From NCBI GenBank assembly GCA_022606425.2, contig JAHDVF020000675.1, positions 548,848-612,847 of the forward strand: 64,000 nucleotides of DNA, written 5' to 3'. Positions within the stretch are counted from its first letter, which is position 1; each line of letters starts with the position of its first letter. The notes beneath the pieces are model-generated. The model saw only the letters and a list, made by a program, of their open reading frames with translations. It was not told the origin of the DNA and searched no databases. A program made the translations under genes and the position numbers. Below are positions 54,555-64,000 of the stretch, in pieces. Source of the stretch: Lepidostoma basale. Lineage: Eukaryota > Arthropoda > Insecta > Trichoptera > Lepidostomatidae.

Positions 54555-54930
54555 CTAAGTAACTAACCATCACGCTGTTTTCCAGATGGGTAAGCAGAAA
54601 GGATGGACTGCAATACTGCTCTGTCCTGACATACTATCTGGCTTCCTTTACATTCATACATCGTAACATGCACGCTCGTCGATTTTTCCGATTTCGAATG
54701 TGACCGCCTTTTAGTACTTGATTAATTTGGTCATACCATACTTTCCTTAGTCTTCCATGTCTTTTTTCCACTCACACTGCTTGTTCAACATTTCAACCAT
54801 TCTTCACTTGCCCATTATTTTTATATGTCCAAACTATCTCAGAGATCCTTTTTAAATTTACTTATGATGCAATCATCTGCTATACATATATCGTCGTTCG
54901 GTATTCTATCATATATCGTTTTCGGTAGCG
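54555..54930 (-). pseudogene. RTE 3' fragment, older and longer
   Basis: TAACTAACCATCACGCTGTT, GTAAGCAGAAAGGATGGACT, ATTCATACATCGTAACATGC, TGGTCATACCATACTTTCC, TATATGTCCAAACTATCTCA, ATGCAATCATCTGCTATAC. About 375 bp equivalent to 47345-47724, with many changes; coding frame lost. Confidence 0.82.
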
Positions 54931-55494
54931 ATCTCATTTCTACGATATTACTCCCACTTCCATCCTTTTTTGCCAGCTATGTATCGCCATCTCTGCGAGC
55001 GAATGTATACTATTGAATATGTCTCCAATATAAATAAAGGTTTGTCCTGAAAATATTATTGCAAAATCTATTGTTTAAAATAAAAGAATATTTTTGATTC
55101 AATTATAAAAAGCTTATTAACATTCTGTCATTCCCATGTAAGGCACGTCCTCGCCCAAGCTGGAGGGCGACAGCCCATTAATTGCAAAGCTACTTTGATC
55201 ACGCAGAATTCAAAGCAGTTCCCTATTATCGTGACGAGATTTAGCTACATATATTACCATAATGGATGTAATTGATTGATTAATTAGTTAATTGAATTTA
55301 TACATGTAATAGTGTACTATATTCTCTATTCAAAACAATCCTAATTTGAGCCTCTTTGCAATTTGACTACATTGTGTACCATCTCGTTCATTGCACGTTC
55401 TAAAGATTATTTTATTTGAAGGCACAAAAAAATACATCCCTATTTGATTTTTGATAATAATACTTCATTTTAAACTAACTAATTCACCATCTTA
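54931..55494. other. Gap without recognised features
   Basis: Nothing supported. Confidence 0.45.
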
Positions 55495-56190
55495 ACAGCA
55501 GTAGCTTTTTTCATCTAAGGCAATTAAGATTCATAAAAAGAAATATTCCCGTTCACAGTTTTAAAACATTAATCAATTCCTTCGTCGTATCACAACTAGA
55601 TTACTGCAATGGAGCCTACGCCAACATCCCCAAACAACATAATAAACTCCAATCTGCATTCAACGCAGCAGCAAGACTGATAAGAGGTGTGCCGAAGAGT
55701 TGTCACATAACACAGCATCTTGAGGAGCTCCACTGCCTGAAATGTCCAGAAAGGATACAATGCAAGCTCTGGTGGACGCTCTTCAAGGCGTTGCATGGTA
55801 TGACACCAGCTTGTATATCTGAACTCTGCATCAACGAGAACCTGAATGCCAGACAGTCTACATTGCGATCAGCTAAGACTTCTGCGATCGGTAGATTGAC
55901 CGTACCAAAACGCGGTCCTAGCACAAACTTTGACGACCGAGCAATCTTTCAGCAGACCCTAAGTGCATTGAGAATCAGTCAGAGTTTAGATTGAGACTTA
56001 AAACGCACCTTTTCACATTATACTTTCTTGAAAAGAAGGGTTGATCGACTGCGTTAGGTGCAGCCCTCATTTTAAATATGTTTGTTTTTAACTATTTCAT
56101 AAAATGAAGCATTTTCTACAGCTCCCGTGAGATGAGTAATTCATAAAAATGGGGCTCTATAAATTATCCAAATTATTATTATTATTATAT
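55495..56190 (+). pseudogene. CR1/L2-type LINE, RT C-terminal half with 3'UTR and (ATT)n tail
   Basis: An uninterrupted frame from ~55503: SFFHLRQLRFIKRNIPVHSF, KTLINSFVVSQLDYCNGAYA, NIPKQHNKLQSAFNAAARLI, RGVPKSCHITQHLEELHCLK, FKALHGMTPACISELC, up to a stop at 55994, where a +1 shift restores RLRLKTHLFTLYFLEKKG. 'LDYCN...L...NAAARL' and 'HIT..L..LH....RI..K...F.ALHG..P' are CR1/L2 hallmarks. The 3'UTR ends GGGGCTCTATAAATTATCC plus (ATT)n. 5'-truncated; one frameshift. A tail-only copy is at 10.4 kb. Confidence 0.88.
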
Positions 56191-56194
56191 TATC

Positions 56195-56260
56195 ACGCTG
56201 TCTCTCAGAAGGGGTAGCAGAAAAATGGACAGCCACACTTTTCTTTTTCACGCACGTATA
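56195..56260 (-). pseudogene. Short RTE 3' scrap
   Basis: ATCACGCTGTCTCTCAGAAG, GGGTAGCAGAAAAATGGACA, GCCACACTTTTCTTTTTC: last ~65 bp of the RTE, lying directly at the (ATT)n tail of the CR1/L2 element. Confidence 0.75.
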
Positions 56261-56393
56261 ATAAGATTAAAACTTAAATGGAATTATATTATACTATATA
56301 TTATACTATCTTCTTCTTCATTTAATTTTATATTTTTTATGAAGCTTTAACTTTTTCACGTATTGAGACATTTAAATTATCGCACATATAAAA
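56261..56393. other. Short gap
   Basis: AT-rich, nothing recognised. Confidence 0.5.
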
Positions 56394-56559
56394 TAACTAA
56401 CTAACTAACTAACCATCACGCCGTCTCGCCAAAGGGGTAGGCAGAAAGATTGGACTGCCACACTTAATATACCGATGCGGTACTCCATCCTCTTTTCGCC
56501 CCTGCGGTAGACGCGGTGTGATGGGTTGCGAACCTAATCGCCACCAATAGGCATCTCTT
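56394..56559 (-). repeat. RTE-derived short nonautonomous element, copy 4
   Basis: AACTAACTAACTAACTAACC, CGCCAAAGGGGTAGGCAGAA, GGACTGCCACACTTAATAT, junction, ACCGATGCGGTACTCCATCC, CCCCTGCGGTAGACGCGGTG, TGATGGGTTGCGAACCTAAT, CGCCACCAATAGGCATCTC. At the junction it keeps TACCGATGCGG, matching the RTE 5' end at 44755-44764. Confidence 0.88.
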
Positions 56560-56764
56560 GTAATAATAACACTGTGTTATAAGCTCGGATCTATTATCCG
56601 TGTTCATAAAATGTAATATAATTCATAGTTATGGAATTCTACACTGTTTACTTGCTTCAACTCCGTGGTTAAGAAAGTGTTTTTTTATTATATATATTAA
56701 TTTCCAGGGAAGTGTAATATTTTTGCTGGTTCTTGAGATGCCACTTGGACCTTTAATTTTGTAG
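56560..56764. other. Short gap
   Basis: Nothing recognised. Confidence 0.5.
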
Positions 56765-56965
56765 TTTTCGTATACAACCCAACCCAATTTTCGTATACAA
56801 GATTTTAACTATTGATTCTCATGACTTGTGATACATAAGTAGCTAACATATCGCCATTTTATTATCACGTAAATTCTACACCAGACCTCTTGAAAGACAG
56901 TATAACAAACACAATGCCATCGCCAGGAATAGAACCTGGGACCATCGGTGTGGCAGTAATTTTTC
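56765..56965 (-). repeat. SINE A copy 6 (reverse), head truncated
   Basis: TTTTCGTATACAACCCAACC-like tail, ATCGCCATTTTATTATCACG, AAATTCTACACCAGACC, CAATGCCATCGCCAGGAATA, GAACCTGGGACCATCGGTGT, then breaks off. Confidence 0.82.
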
Positions 56966-57002
56966 TTGCCAATCTTCAACAAATATCGTTTTATAAATGT
57001 AA

Positions 57003-57195
57003 TCTTCTTAAAGCGCCCTGTCAGGTCCCCCCGACGTTGGCGATCACTCTGGTAAACTCTTCCCTATCCTGCGCTGTCCGGAATAGCTCCTCCACAGTTC
57101 CGATTCCCGTCCAATCACTCACATTGCGCAGCCAAGAGATCTGCTTTCTCCCTGTCCCTCTGCGGCTCTCTATTTTTCCCTTCAAAATTAGATGG
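57003..57195 (-). pseudogene. LINE-2 family 3' end
   Basis: Minus strand: LKGKIESRRGTGRKQISWLR, NVSDWTGIGTVEELFRTAQD, REEFTRVIANVGGT, stop. Clean C-terminal peptide of the family. Confidence 0.88.
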
Positions 57196-57269
57196 AGCAG
57201 GCGATATTTAAAAAATATAATAATAATAAAACAAATAAATTTAATCATTCATTTAATTTCTTCTATGTT

Positions 57270-57560
57270 CGCCATACTTTGTGTTGTAGATGTTTTATTT
57301 GTCTTTTTCTTTTTATATACTTTGTTTACACAGCACTAACTTTAAAAAAAAAAATTACATATCAGACATGTTTCGGACAACCGATCCTTTCTCAGTGATA
57401 TTATAAAGATACATATTTAAAAAACATTGTCATATTTGTAAACAATTTTGTAATATTTTAAAAATGTATATTTATAATATCACTGAGGAAGGACCGGTTG
57501 TTTAAAAAAATTTAGTTTTTGGTATATATACAAAGCATATAAAAAAGAAAAAGAATAATT
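57270..57560. repeat. Inverted pair of PLE 3' ends with damaged hammerhead-like motifs
   Basis: Left (minus, 57359-57401): UAUCA, CUGAGAA, AGGAUCGGUUGUCC, GAAA, CAUG, UC, UGAUA; right (plus, 57478-57512): CACTGAGGAAGGACCGGTTG then truncated. Shared flanks ATTTGTAAACAATTTTGTAA and TATATACAAAGCATATAAAA. Core substitutions in the left copy (CUGAGAA) suggest inactivity. Confidence 0.7.
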
Positions 57561-58009
57561 AATTTAATTGATTGGTTTCAAAATACGATAACAACTTTCT
57601 CAATTATAATTTGGATTGAAATATTCATTGACGATTGCACTGCGCAGAATCACAGATGAACTTAATCCGTGTAATGAACGGTCTCCCTTGATGTAGGAGT
57701 GGAGGTGTGCGGGCGGTAAATCTTCGGTGGAGGTGATAATGAAATCGAAACGGGGCGAGGGCTGCCCGACGATTAATTGACCCTAAACAGAGCGGTTGGG
57801 GCAGCCCTACTTACTCTCCAAATAGCTCCATCCATTCTCCACAAAGGTAGTAAACGGTCGGTGATTGTTTATCAAAGCGGTGGATACAGTTTAATCGGAA
57901 TTACTTCAATTTAATTGTATACCCATGTGCAACATCATTGCATCAAAATAAAATATATTAATTACTATTTTTTTAAACAATGATGTAAAACTCCATATTA
58001 AATAATTAA
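57561..58009. other. Gap; GC-richer stretch ~57650-57830
   Basis: No repeat relation seen in this window (GGTGTGCGGGCGGTAAATC, CGGGGCGAGGGCTGCCCGAC). Possible single-copy sequence; no coding evidence. Confidence 0.45.
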
Positions 58010-58450
58010 TACTTGGGAATACTTATGTTTTCTAGAAGTTTTATTATAATTAATCGAAATGACTTTTTTTGCCTTTCTTCTTCTCCGGTTTCAATCCAAC
58101 GATTGGTCTGCAGCAAGACGACGCATCTCCTCTTCCACTCTGCTCGATCCTCGGCAACTCTCTTCAACTCCGCATAAGAGGTGCAGCCCATATTTCAGTA
58201 AATCTGGTCTAGGTACTCTTGGCGAGATCGTCCTCTGCCAATCGATCCCTCGACCATTCCCTCGAATACATCATGCAGGAAACATTCGTGTCGCAACACA
58301 TGACCAATCCATCTTGCGCGCCTCTCCGCTTTGGTGTTCAACACGTACCAATATTGCCTTTATCATATTGATAATGCCTTAGAAAGGCGAAATGTGTCAT
58401 TCCCCTAAATTATCATAATACTCTTAGAAAACATACGTTTTCATTCGTTT
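58010..58450. repeat. Repeat G palindrome split by a LINE
   Basis: Left arm TTCTAGAAGTTTTATTATAA, TCGAAATGACTTTTTTTGCC; right arm ATTGATAATGCCTTAGAAAG, GCGAAATGTGTCATTCCCC, CTCTTAGAAAACATACG. The right arm (58362-58402) shows GCCUU/AAGGC stem II, GAAA and UGUGUC: hammerhead-like with UUGAUAA core. Confidence 0.72.
58077..58353 (-). pseudogene. LINE-3 family 3' fragment with 8-bp TSD
   Basis: Minus strand peptide: SIGRGRSRQEYLDQIYCN, MGCTSYAELKRVAEDRAEWK, RRCVVLLQTNRWIETGEEER. Flanks TTGCCTTT at 58069-58076 and 58354-58361. Relative of the 4.5-kb remnant. Confidence 0.82.
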
Positions 58451-59285
58451 TAATTAAAATGTATTACGATAATCTTTTTTCTTATCAATAAATTCCAGAA
58501 CCATAGGTTTAACTTAAAGTCATTCCTGAAAAACTTTGTTATTTATAAAGTGATCTAAAACTTTCAATCCAATATTTATTTGTCAAATGGAGATGGAATT
58601 GTATGTTTTTTGATATTTTTCAAATTTTGTGTATTTTTTTATACTTGAATATTCCCTGTCAAATCTTTTAATTAAAATAGTTTACAATAGTTACGAGGTG
58701 AAAGTTGCAAAATACTGAAAAGCGTGTGAAGCTTAATATACAAAAATAAATTGCTAAATTTAAAATGCTATTAATTATTAAATAAATCTTCACAATAATT
58801 CCATATCCGATTTTTTTATTATAAGTATTCCGCCAAGCAACCATATAAACCCATAAAATCGTGGCCCCCTCGTAAAAATACTCTATGGTTGTATATAATA
58901 AGGAATAGTTTTCTAAAAGGCTTCATTTATGATCCTGGTGAAGAAATACAAACTGGTAGGTAGTTGAAGTGATCAGGGTTCTAAACAAATACAATATACG
59001 CAAAATAATGTTAACATTGTTTTCTTAGTCGATTTCAGAATAAGTAGATATCAATATACAAATTATGTTTGACAGTGCTCTAGCCTCGACACCAGAGAGC
59101 GCTAACTTATATTTCCGACTTCTGTGTGACACCCATGCTAACGGAAAGCAATGTACAATCCAATCAGTGGAAACAAATGCGAACAACATTGCGATTCCAG
59201 TCAGAGCTAATAAAGCAAATTAATACTACTATGCTTTCAGTATTGCGGATCCGTTGGCGTGAAATAGGCTTCATATTAGCATTAG
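58451..59285. other. Gap without recognised features
   Basis: Nothing supported. Confidence 0.45.
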
Positions 59286-59560
59286 GTATAGGACATAGGA
59301 CATCCCACCGCTAAGGGAGGGAATCCTCTATGTCCTATGCGCTTACGGTGCATAGGGCCTCAAGGAACCTTATCCACTCGACTCTGTCGCACGCCTGATG
59401 AATAACATCATCCCAAGTGAGGCCTGTTGCTTTAACCTCGTCCTGCAGAATTATTTTCCAGATGGCTCTACGTCTGGCTTGCTTTCTTTTAGTTTCCGTC
59501 TCAGGGTGTGACCGATGCACAGCCATTTGAGTCTACCAACTTATTCTCTGATTGGCTTTT
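59286..59560 (-). pseudogene. LINE-6 C-terminus with hairpin 3' end
   Basis: Minus strand: MAVHRSHPETETKRKQARRR, AIWKIILQDEVKATGLTWDD, VIHQACDRVEWIRFLEALCT, stop. 'A.GL.W..V...A.DR..WR.FL.AL' is a LINE ORF ending. The 3' part contains CATAGGACAT (59293-59302) and ATGTCCTATG (59330-59339) as a short inverted repeat. Confidence 0.8.
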
Positions 59561-60054
59561 TGCCTGCCATGGCCCAGAGAACGGCGTTTGATACTCTTTG
59601 GGGTCCAAAGATTATAAGTATGAGGATAGAGACGTTAAATTTACTACTAATTTGTCTGCACCTTTGCTCAGTATCTTCTTAATTGCCACCTAACCACTTG
59701 GGGTAATTGAATTTACAAAACGGTGCACAAAATGAGCCATCGTGTTATAATCATCATTGATTGGGTTTGTGCTCGGCGAGATTCGGATTAAGCGTGTTAG
59801 TACTTTGCCGTGTGACTTAATCCTAGGCGCTGTGCGCTGGCGCCAAATAACAAGATTGAGCATTTGATGTCCCCCGTCATGTCGGTTGACCGCCTCGCCC
59901 GGGGAGTCATCGCGACCGGGCGAGCGGGCGGAACTAATATGCCAATATTCGGTCACGGGACAGGTACACTTAATGCCTTAACCAGAAATACCCGCTGCCC
60001 GTACTTATCGCGATCCAATCAACCTGGACGCATATACCAACGACGTATATATTG
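59561..60054. other. GC-richer region, unassigned, with a small hairpin
   Basis: CTCGCCCGG (59895-59903) and CCGGGCGAG (59914-59922) form a 9-bp hairpin. The minus frame 59956-59690 (PGRDDSPGEAVNRHDGGHQM) and plus frame 59864-60055 overlap; neither has a recognised domain. Could be a LINE 3'UTR. Confidence 0.4.
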
Positions 60055-60180
60055 ACGACCTTCATTGCCGAGTGGCAAGTGCCTTGACTGTCACACTGAA
60101 AGTCCCGGGTTCGATTAACGGCGGTGACACTATAATTGACACACTGTCTTTAGTTTGGTGAAGAATTCATGAACGTAGCT
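60055..60180 (+). repeat. SINE A copy 7
   Basis: CGACCTTCATTGCCGAGTGG, B-box region GGTTCGATTAAC, GGCGGTGACACTATAATTG, TTGGTGAAGAATTCATGA. Diverged, 3' part missing. Confidence 0.78.
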
Positions 60181-60204
60181 ATAATAAAAAAAAATCTTTA
60201 TACA

Positions 60205-60760
60205 GGTAGACCAATTCAGATATCTCGGAAGCGAAGTAACCAGCTCTAATGACCTCCCCAGAGAAGTAAGGTCACAGGTAGATAAGGCTGCAGCGGTTGC
60301 AGGCTGCCTGAAAGATGTCATATGGAGAAACAAGAACATGAGGACTGACAGCAAGGTACGCATTTATAAAACCTGTGTGCGACCAATCTTCACATATGGC
60401 ATTGAATCGAGGGCAGACACTGTCAAGACAAAGAGTATGCTCAGGACAACCGAGATGAAAACACTCTGCGCTACACGCTATAGCTGGCAAAACCCTACGT
60501 GATCGGGTTAGGAATACATCAATCCGAGAAATCTGCGAGGTCGAAGATGTGGTCAGAAGAAGACGTCAAAGACGGCGATACTGGCATCAACATGTAGAAA
60601 GAATGAGCTCAAATAGGATACCATACTTAGCTCTCCATGGAACACCAAACGGACAACGCCGACCAGGAAGACCCCCGAAACGGTGGAGGAAAAGCTGGAG
60701 TTCAGCGTCTCAAGAGGACCCACCTGATATAACAGACTCCTGAGTCCGGGTTTAAAGGGA
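60205..60760 (+). pseudogene. LINE-1 family RT C-terminal remnant
   Basis: VDQFRYLGSEVTSSNDLPRE, VRSQVDKAAAVAGCLKDVIW, VRIYKTCVRPIFTYGIESRA, DTVKTKSMLRTTEMKTL, then a shift and GKTLRDRVRNTSIREICEVE, RRRYWHQHVERMSSNRIPYL, GQRRPGRPPKRWRKSWSSAS. Nearly identical to the 25.3-kb copy over most of its length but without the (GAA)n tail. Confidence 0.9.
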
Positions 60761-61119
60761 TTCAGTTCTAATATTTAAATTATGTCCATTACATCATAAG
60801 TATACCTTCAATATACAGCATAATTAATAAATTGATAATATACGCTCTAAATAAAGCCAAGGTAATTTGGTAAAACAAGAGAAACATTCAAGATTTTCAT
60901 GGTTGATTTCGCATCATGAAAAAGGTTGTTTTTCGGAATAATTACGCAAACATAACCATTTTCAAAGGTTAAGCAATCTTTTCATTTCATTAAAACTCCA
61001 CCGTGTTACATTTATAAATGTTGATCGTTACTAATAGGAAATGGGAATTCTTCCAAATTTCAAATTAAATATACTCGTATATAACATTAGGCATTTTCTT
61101 GATTTCTGTAAAAAAAATA
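60761..61119. other. Gap without recognised features
   Basis: AT-rich; nothing supported. Confidence 0.5.
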
Positions 61120-61265
61120 GTACAGATTGACCAGGAAACAATGGAAAAATTATGTAAGTCTGTGGTGTACTGGTCATGTAGCAAAAATCCCCGATGACAA
61201 AACACCAAAGATTATGTCCAGATGGGTGCTGCGTGTAAAGAGACCAAGACTTAGACCATATAAGG
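61120..61265 (+). pseudogene. LINE-5 family scrap
   Basis: Frame piece CTGHVAKIPDDKTPKIMSRW and VLRVKRPRLRP equals 'W.GHV.RIP..RTP.II.RW......RPRGRP' in the copy at 61.5-61.9 kb. Confidence 0.72.
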
Positions 61266-61494
61266 CTACCCACCGCTTACTCGAAGCTGTTATAAGACGC
61301 AGCGATGCCTTCGCCAATGCAATCTCTAAGCCCGTACCCCGTCTATGCAAGTTTTACTTTAATTGGGGAATGCAACATTCCAACAAAAGCAAGAGGGACC
61401 CCAGGCCACAATCAATCTTATTTAATTTATTTTTCACTTCTATGTCCCAATCTCATAAAACATGGTACGTGATTTTAAAATATTGATTCATTTC
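61266..61494. other. Short gap
   Basis: Frame spill-over only. Confidence 0.45.
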
Positions 61495-61905
61495 ATCATT
61501 TCATTCATTTATTCATTCATTTCCCGGCGCTACATCCTGATGTGGGACTTGGCCTCCTCCACAACGGTTCTCCACTGACTTCTGTCTCTGGCCATCTCTC
61601 TCCATTTCTCAGCTCCTTCCATTTTCTCCCAATCTTGTCCCACGCAATCCGCCCTTCTTTTCCTCGGTCTGCCTCTTGGTCTCTTTTCGCGAGACACCCA
61701 TCTGGATATAATTTGTGGTGTTCTACCCTCTGGTATTCTTTCCACACGGCCAGCCCACCGTACGCGTTGAGACTTACAGAATCTCACTATTTTCTGGTTA
61801 ATTAGTTCTTCAAGTTCAAGGTTTCTTTTAATTCTGTAAGTCCCACCCTCCAGCGTGGGTCCAAATTTTTTTAAGTATATAATTAAAAAAACATGGTCTA
61901 ACATA
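61495..61905 (-). pseudogene. LINE-5 family C-terminal remnant with (ATGA)n tail
   Basis: A 124-codon frame: YRIKRNLELEELINQKIVRF, CKSQRVRWAGRVERIPEGRT, PQIISRWVSREKRPRGRPRK, RRADCVGQDWEKMEGAEKWR, ARDRSQWRTVVEEAKSHIRM, stop. Followed on the same strand by (ATGA)n-type sequence at 61495-61525. Open from end to end, so relatively young, but EN and RT core are missing. Confidence 0.88.
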
Positions 61906-61914
61906 AAATTATTT

Positions 61915-62135
61915 CAGACAGATATTGGTGAGGGTAGGACAGAGTGAGGAATGGGAAAGAAAATGTGGACTGAAAGCAGACCAAAAAGTAATGGGCGGAC
62001 TGCGTGGAAGAGGACTGAAAATAACTGGGAAGATCTAGAGAATCAAGTAGGATATCCAGGGACAGGAGCCAATGAAGGACTGTTGTAGAGGAGGAGAAAT
62101 CGAACACCAGTATATAGAACCAAGAAAAGGAAGAA
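61915..62135 (+). pseudogene. LINE-5 family scrap, opposite orientation
   Basis: GGCGGACTGCGTGGAAGAGG, GAAGATCTAGAGAATCAAGT, AGGACTGTTGTAGAGGAGG, AAATCGAACACCAG parallel the family end also seen at 6.83-6.94 kb. Frames broken. Confidence 0.7.
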
Positions 62136-62147
62136 GATAAATAAATT

Positions 62148-64000
62148 TAACTAACTAACTAACTAACCATCACGCCGTCTCCCCGAAGGGGTAGGCAGAA
62201 AGAATGGACTGCCACACCTTTCTTTCCTGACATATTTCTCCCGCTTCCTCAACATTCATACATCGTGTCATGCACGCGCGTCGATTTCTCTGACTCCTCA
62301 CATAGCCGACATTCAATATTTGATTTATTTGATCGTGCCACGTTTTCCTCGGTCTTTCTCTATTTCTGTTACCATTTACATCATTAACATATAATTTTTT
62401 TACCATTCTTTCTTCATTCATTCTTTCCATATGTCCAAACCATCTTAATGATCCTTTCATTATTTTGTTCATGACACCATCATTCGCACCGCATTCACTT
62501 CTTATATTTTCATTCGACACTCTATCATACACAGAGTATCCACACATTCGTCTAAGAGATCTCTCATTTCTACTGCATTTATTCTACTTTCATCGTTCTT
62601 TTGCCAGTTCCATGCTTCGCTTCCATACATAAGGGTCGGTAGAAGAACACCATTGTGCACTGCCATTCTAGCTTTTTGGATAGGTTTTTGTTTGCGATGA
62701 CAACTTTAAGTGCACCATTCACTTTGTTGCCTGCCCCAACCCTTCTTTCAATATCCCTCTCCACTCTCCCATCTCTTGTAAACATACTACCTAAATACAC
62801 AAACTCAACTACTTGCTCCAAGTTTTCACCATTCACACTAATGTTGCAGACTGTCATGGTTTCTTCCTTTTCAAAAATCATTACAATGGACTTATTAACA
62901 TTCATCATCAGATCATTTCGCATGCATACCTCATACATACAATTCACCAGGACTTTTAGTTCATGCTCGTTGTCAGCAAGTAGGACAGCGTCATCCGCAT
63001 ACAAGAGACAGCTTACTGACACTCCGCTCATTTTGGCACCTACATCCAACCCTTTCAGCTCTCTCATACAATTGTCCATATATAGATTAAATAACCACGG
63101 GGACATTACACAACCTTGTTTGACACCTTTATTGATATCAAACCAGGCTGTAAGATCTCCATTTACTCTGACACTAGCAGTGCTTTCCGTGTATAGCGAC
63201 TTAATGGCCGTGATCAGTTTTGTACTTATTCCATATTCAGACAATATTTTCACAACTTTTCTCTATTAACGTAATCATATGCTTTTTGTAAGTCGACAAA
63301 TGCACAGAAAAGTTTGCGATTTTTGGCCAGAAACTTCTCTGTCAATGTACGAAGTCCAAAAATTTGATCCATACATCCTCTGCCATTCATAAAGGCACCC
63401 TGCACATCCCAAACTTTGTCACTCGTCAATTTTCTTACTCTTTCTATTAAAATTCTGCCATAGACTTTACCAACGACACTCAAAAGACTAATAGCTCTAT
63501 GGTTTCCACATTCCATACGCGATCCTTTTCCTTTGTACAGGGGCATAATTACTGCTCTCCTCCAGTCTAGCGGCGTATATCCCTCCTCCAAGCACTGATT
63601 AAATAACTTACATAACCATGTAGAAACCACTTCGCCACCGCTTTTAATAAAGTCTATGGCAATACAATCAAACCCAACAGCTTTTCCACTTTTCATTGCA
63701 CTCACGGATCTTTTCATCTCATTCGTACTTATTTTTTCAATATTATCATTCATGGGTCCCGCACTCGCACTAGCTGTTATATTTTCGATCACGCTTGTAT
63801 CACCACCATACATCTCCTTAAAATATTCCATCCATCTTTCTTGTATGATCTTACTCTCCGTTAACATTCTTCCCTCGTTGTCTAAAATTGCTTTCACACA
63901 TCCACTATCAGGAGGATTTCCGGGCTTTTTTTACTTCTTTCCAAAACATTTTTAAATTTGCTTGGAAGTTGTTTGTCATTTTGAGCCCTTCTTCCTCCTT
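62148..64000 (-). mobile_element. Second RTE copy, runs off the window
   Basis: Minus orientation, 3' tail AACTAACTAACTAACC at 62151. Very similar to 44.7-47.75 kb throughout. The window ends within the linker before the RT. Both copies share one frame-breaking base loss (see findings), so they descend from the same defective lineage. Confidence 0.93.
62170..63955 (-). pseudogene. RTE reverse transcriptase, second copy
   Basis: From 63897: ILDNEGRMLTESKIIQERWM, KSGKAVGFDCIAIDFIKSGG, TPLDWRRAVIMPLYKGKGSR, GAFMNGRGCMDQIFGLRTLT, CAFVDLQKAYDYVNREKL, a one-base loss near 63250, ILSEYGISTKLITAIKSLYT, NKGVKQGCVMSPWLFNLYMD, LLYADDAVLLADNEHELK, FVYLGSMFTRDGRVERDIER, the shared shift near 62675, a 2-base gain near 62560, then MCGYSVYDRVSNENIRSECG to ILSAYPFGETA at 62170. 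Catalytic motifs are intact, unlike several frames of the sister copy. Confidence 0.93.

Overview
The window reads as AT-rich intergenic DNA from an arthropod nuclear genome, most likely an insect (possibly a beetle; species not determinable here). The evidence is what fills it: two tRNA-derived SINE families, several RTE-type and CR1/L2- or Jockey-type LINEs, Penelope-like elements (PLEs), a mariner, a Transib, hAT and TTAA-type MITEs, and long AT microsatellites. I could not support one intact host gene. Nearly all long open frames are remnants of retrotransposons or transposases, or arise from repeats.

Layout. 1-5 kb: AT arrays in a 447-bp tandem duplication, a TTAA-flanked MITE, then a SINE (family A) broken by a hAT MITE and by a LINE fragment, each with its target-site duplication (TSD). 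5-12 kb: scattered LINE C-terminal remnants and a GC-only perfect hairpin. 12-17 kb: SINE family B, then a decayed Transib (13600-16468) with recognisable catalytic motifs, a perfect 5-bp CGGCG TSD and CACARTGGGGC ends, sitting in the last codons of an RTE copy. 17-31 kb: short RTE pieces, SINE A copies, LINE ends and PLE 3' ends. 31.07-32.54 kb: a mariner interrupted by SINE B. 33-44 kb: palindromic PLE-type ends with hammerhead-ribozyme-like motifs and a PLE GIY-YIG endonuclease remnant (43.0-43.3 kb). 44.7-47.75 kb: a nearly complete RTE element; a second copy in opposite orientation runs off the right edge (62.15-64 kb). 47.8-62 kb: more LINE remnants, a 275-bp hAT MITE with perfect TSD, PLE inverted pairs, and a CR1/L2-type LINE 3' half.

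How the parts relate. The RTE family (apurinic-like endonuclease plus reverse transcriptase, almost no 3'UTR, GTTA tail) appears as two long copies, many 3' fragments, and at least four copies of a ~160-bp derivative that joins the RTE 5' end directly to its 3' end. That derivative looks like a short nonautonomous partner mobilised by the RTE machinery. The PLE remnants carry several sequence families that share a hammerhead architecture (CUGANGA - stem II - GAAA - short palindromic stem III - UC). In one family stem II differs between copies by paired changes, which suggests the RNA structure was selected.

Limits. All homology calls come from motif recognition by eye. Element names are working labels (LINE-1 to LINE-10, SINE A/B, repeats F/G/H), not database names.
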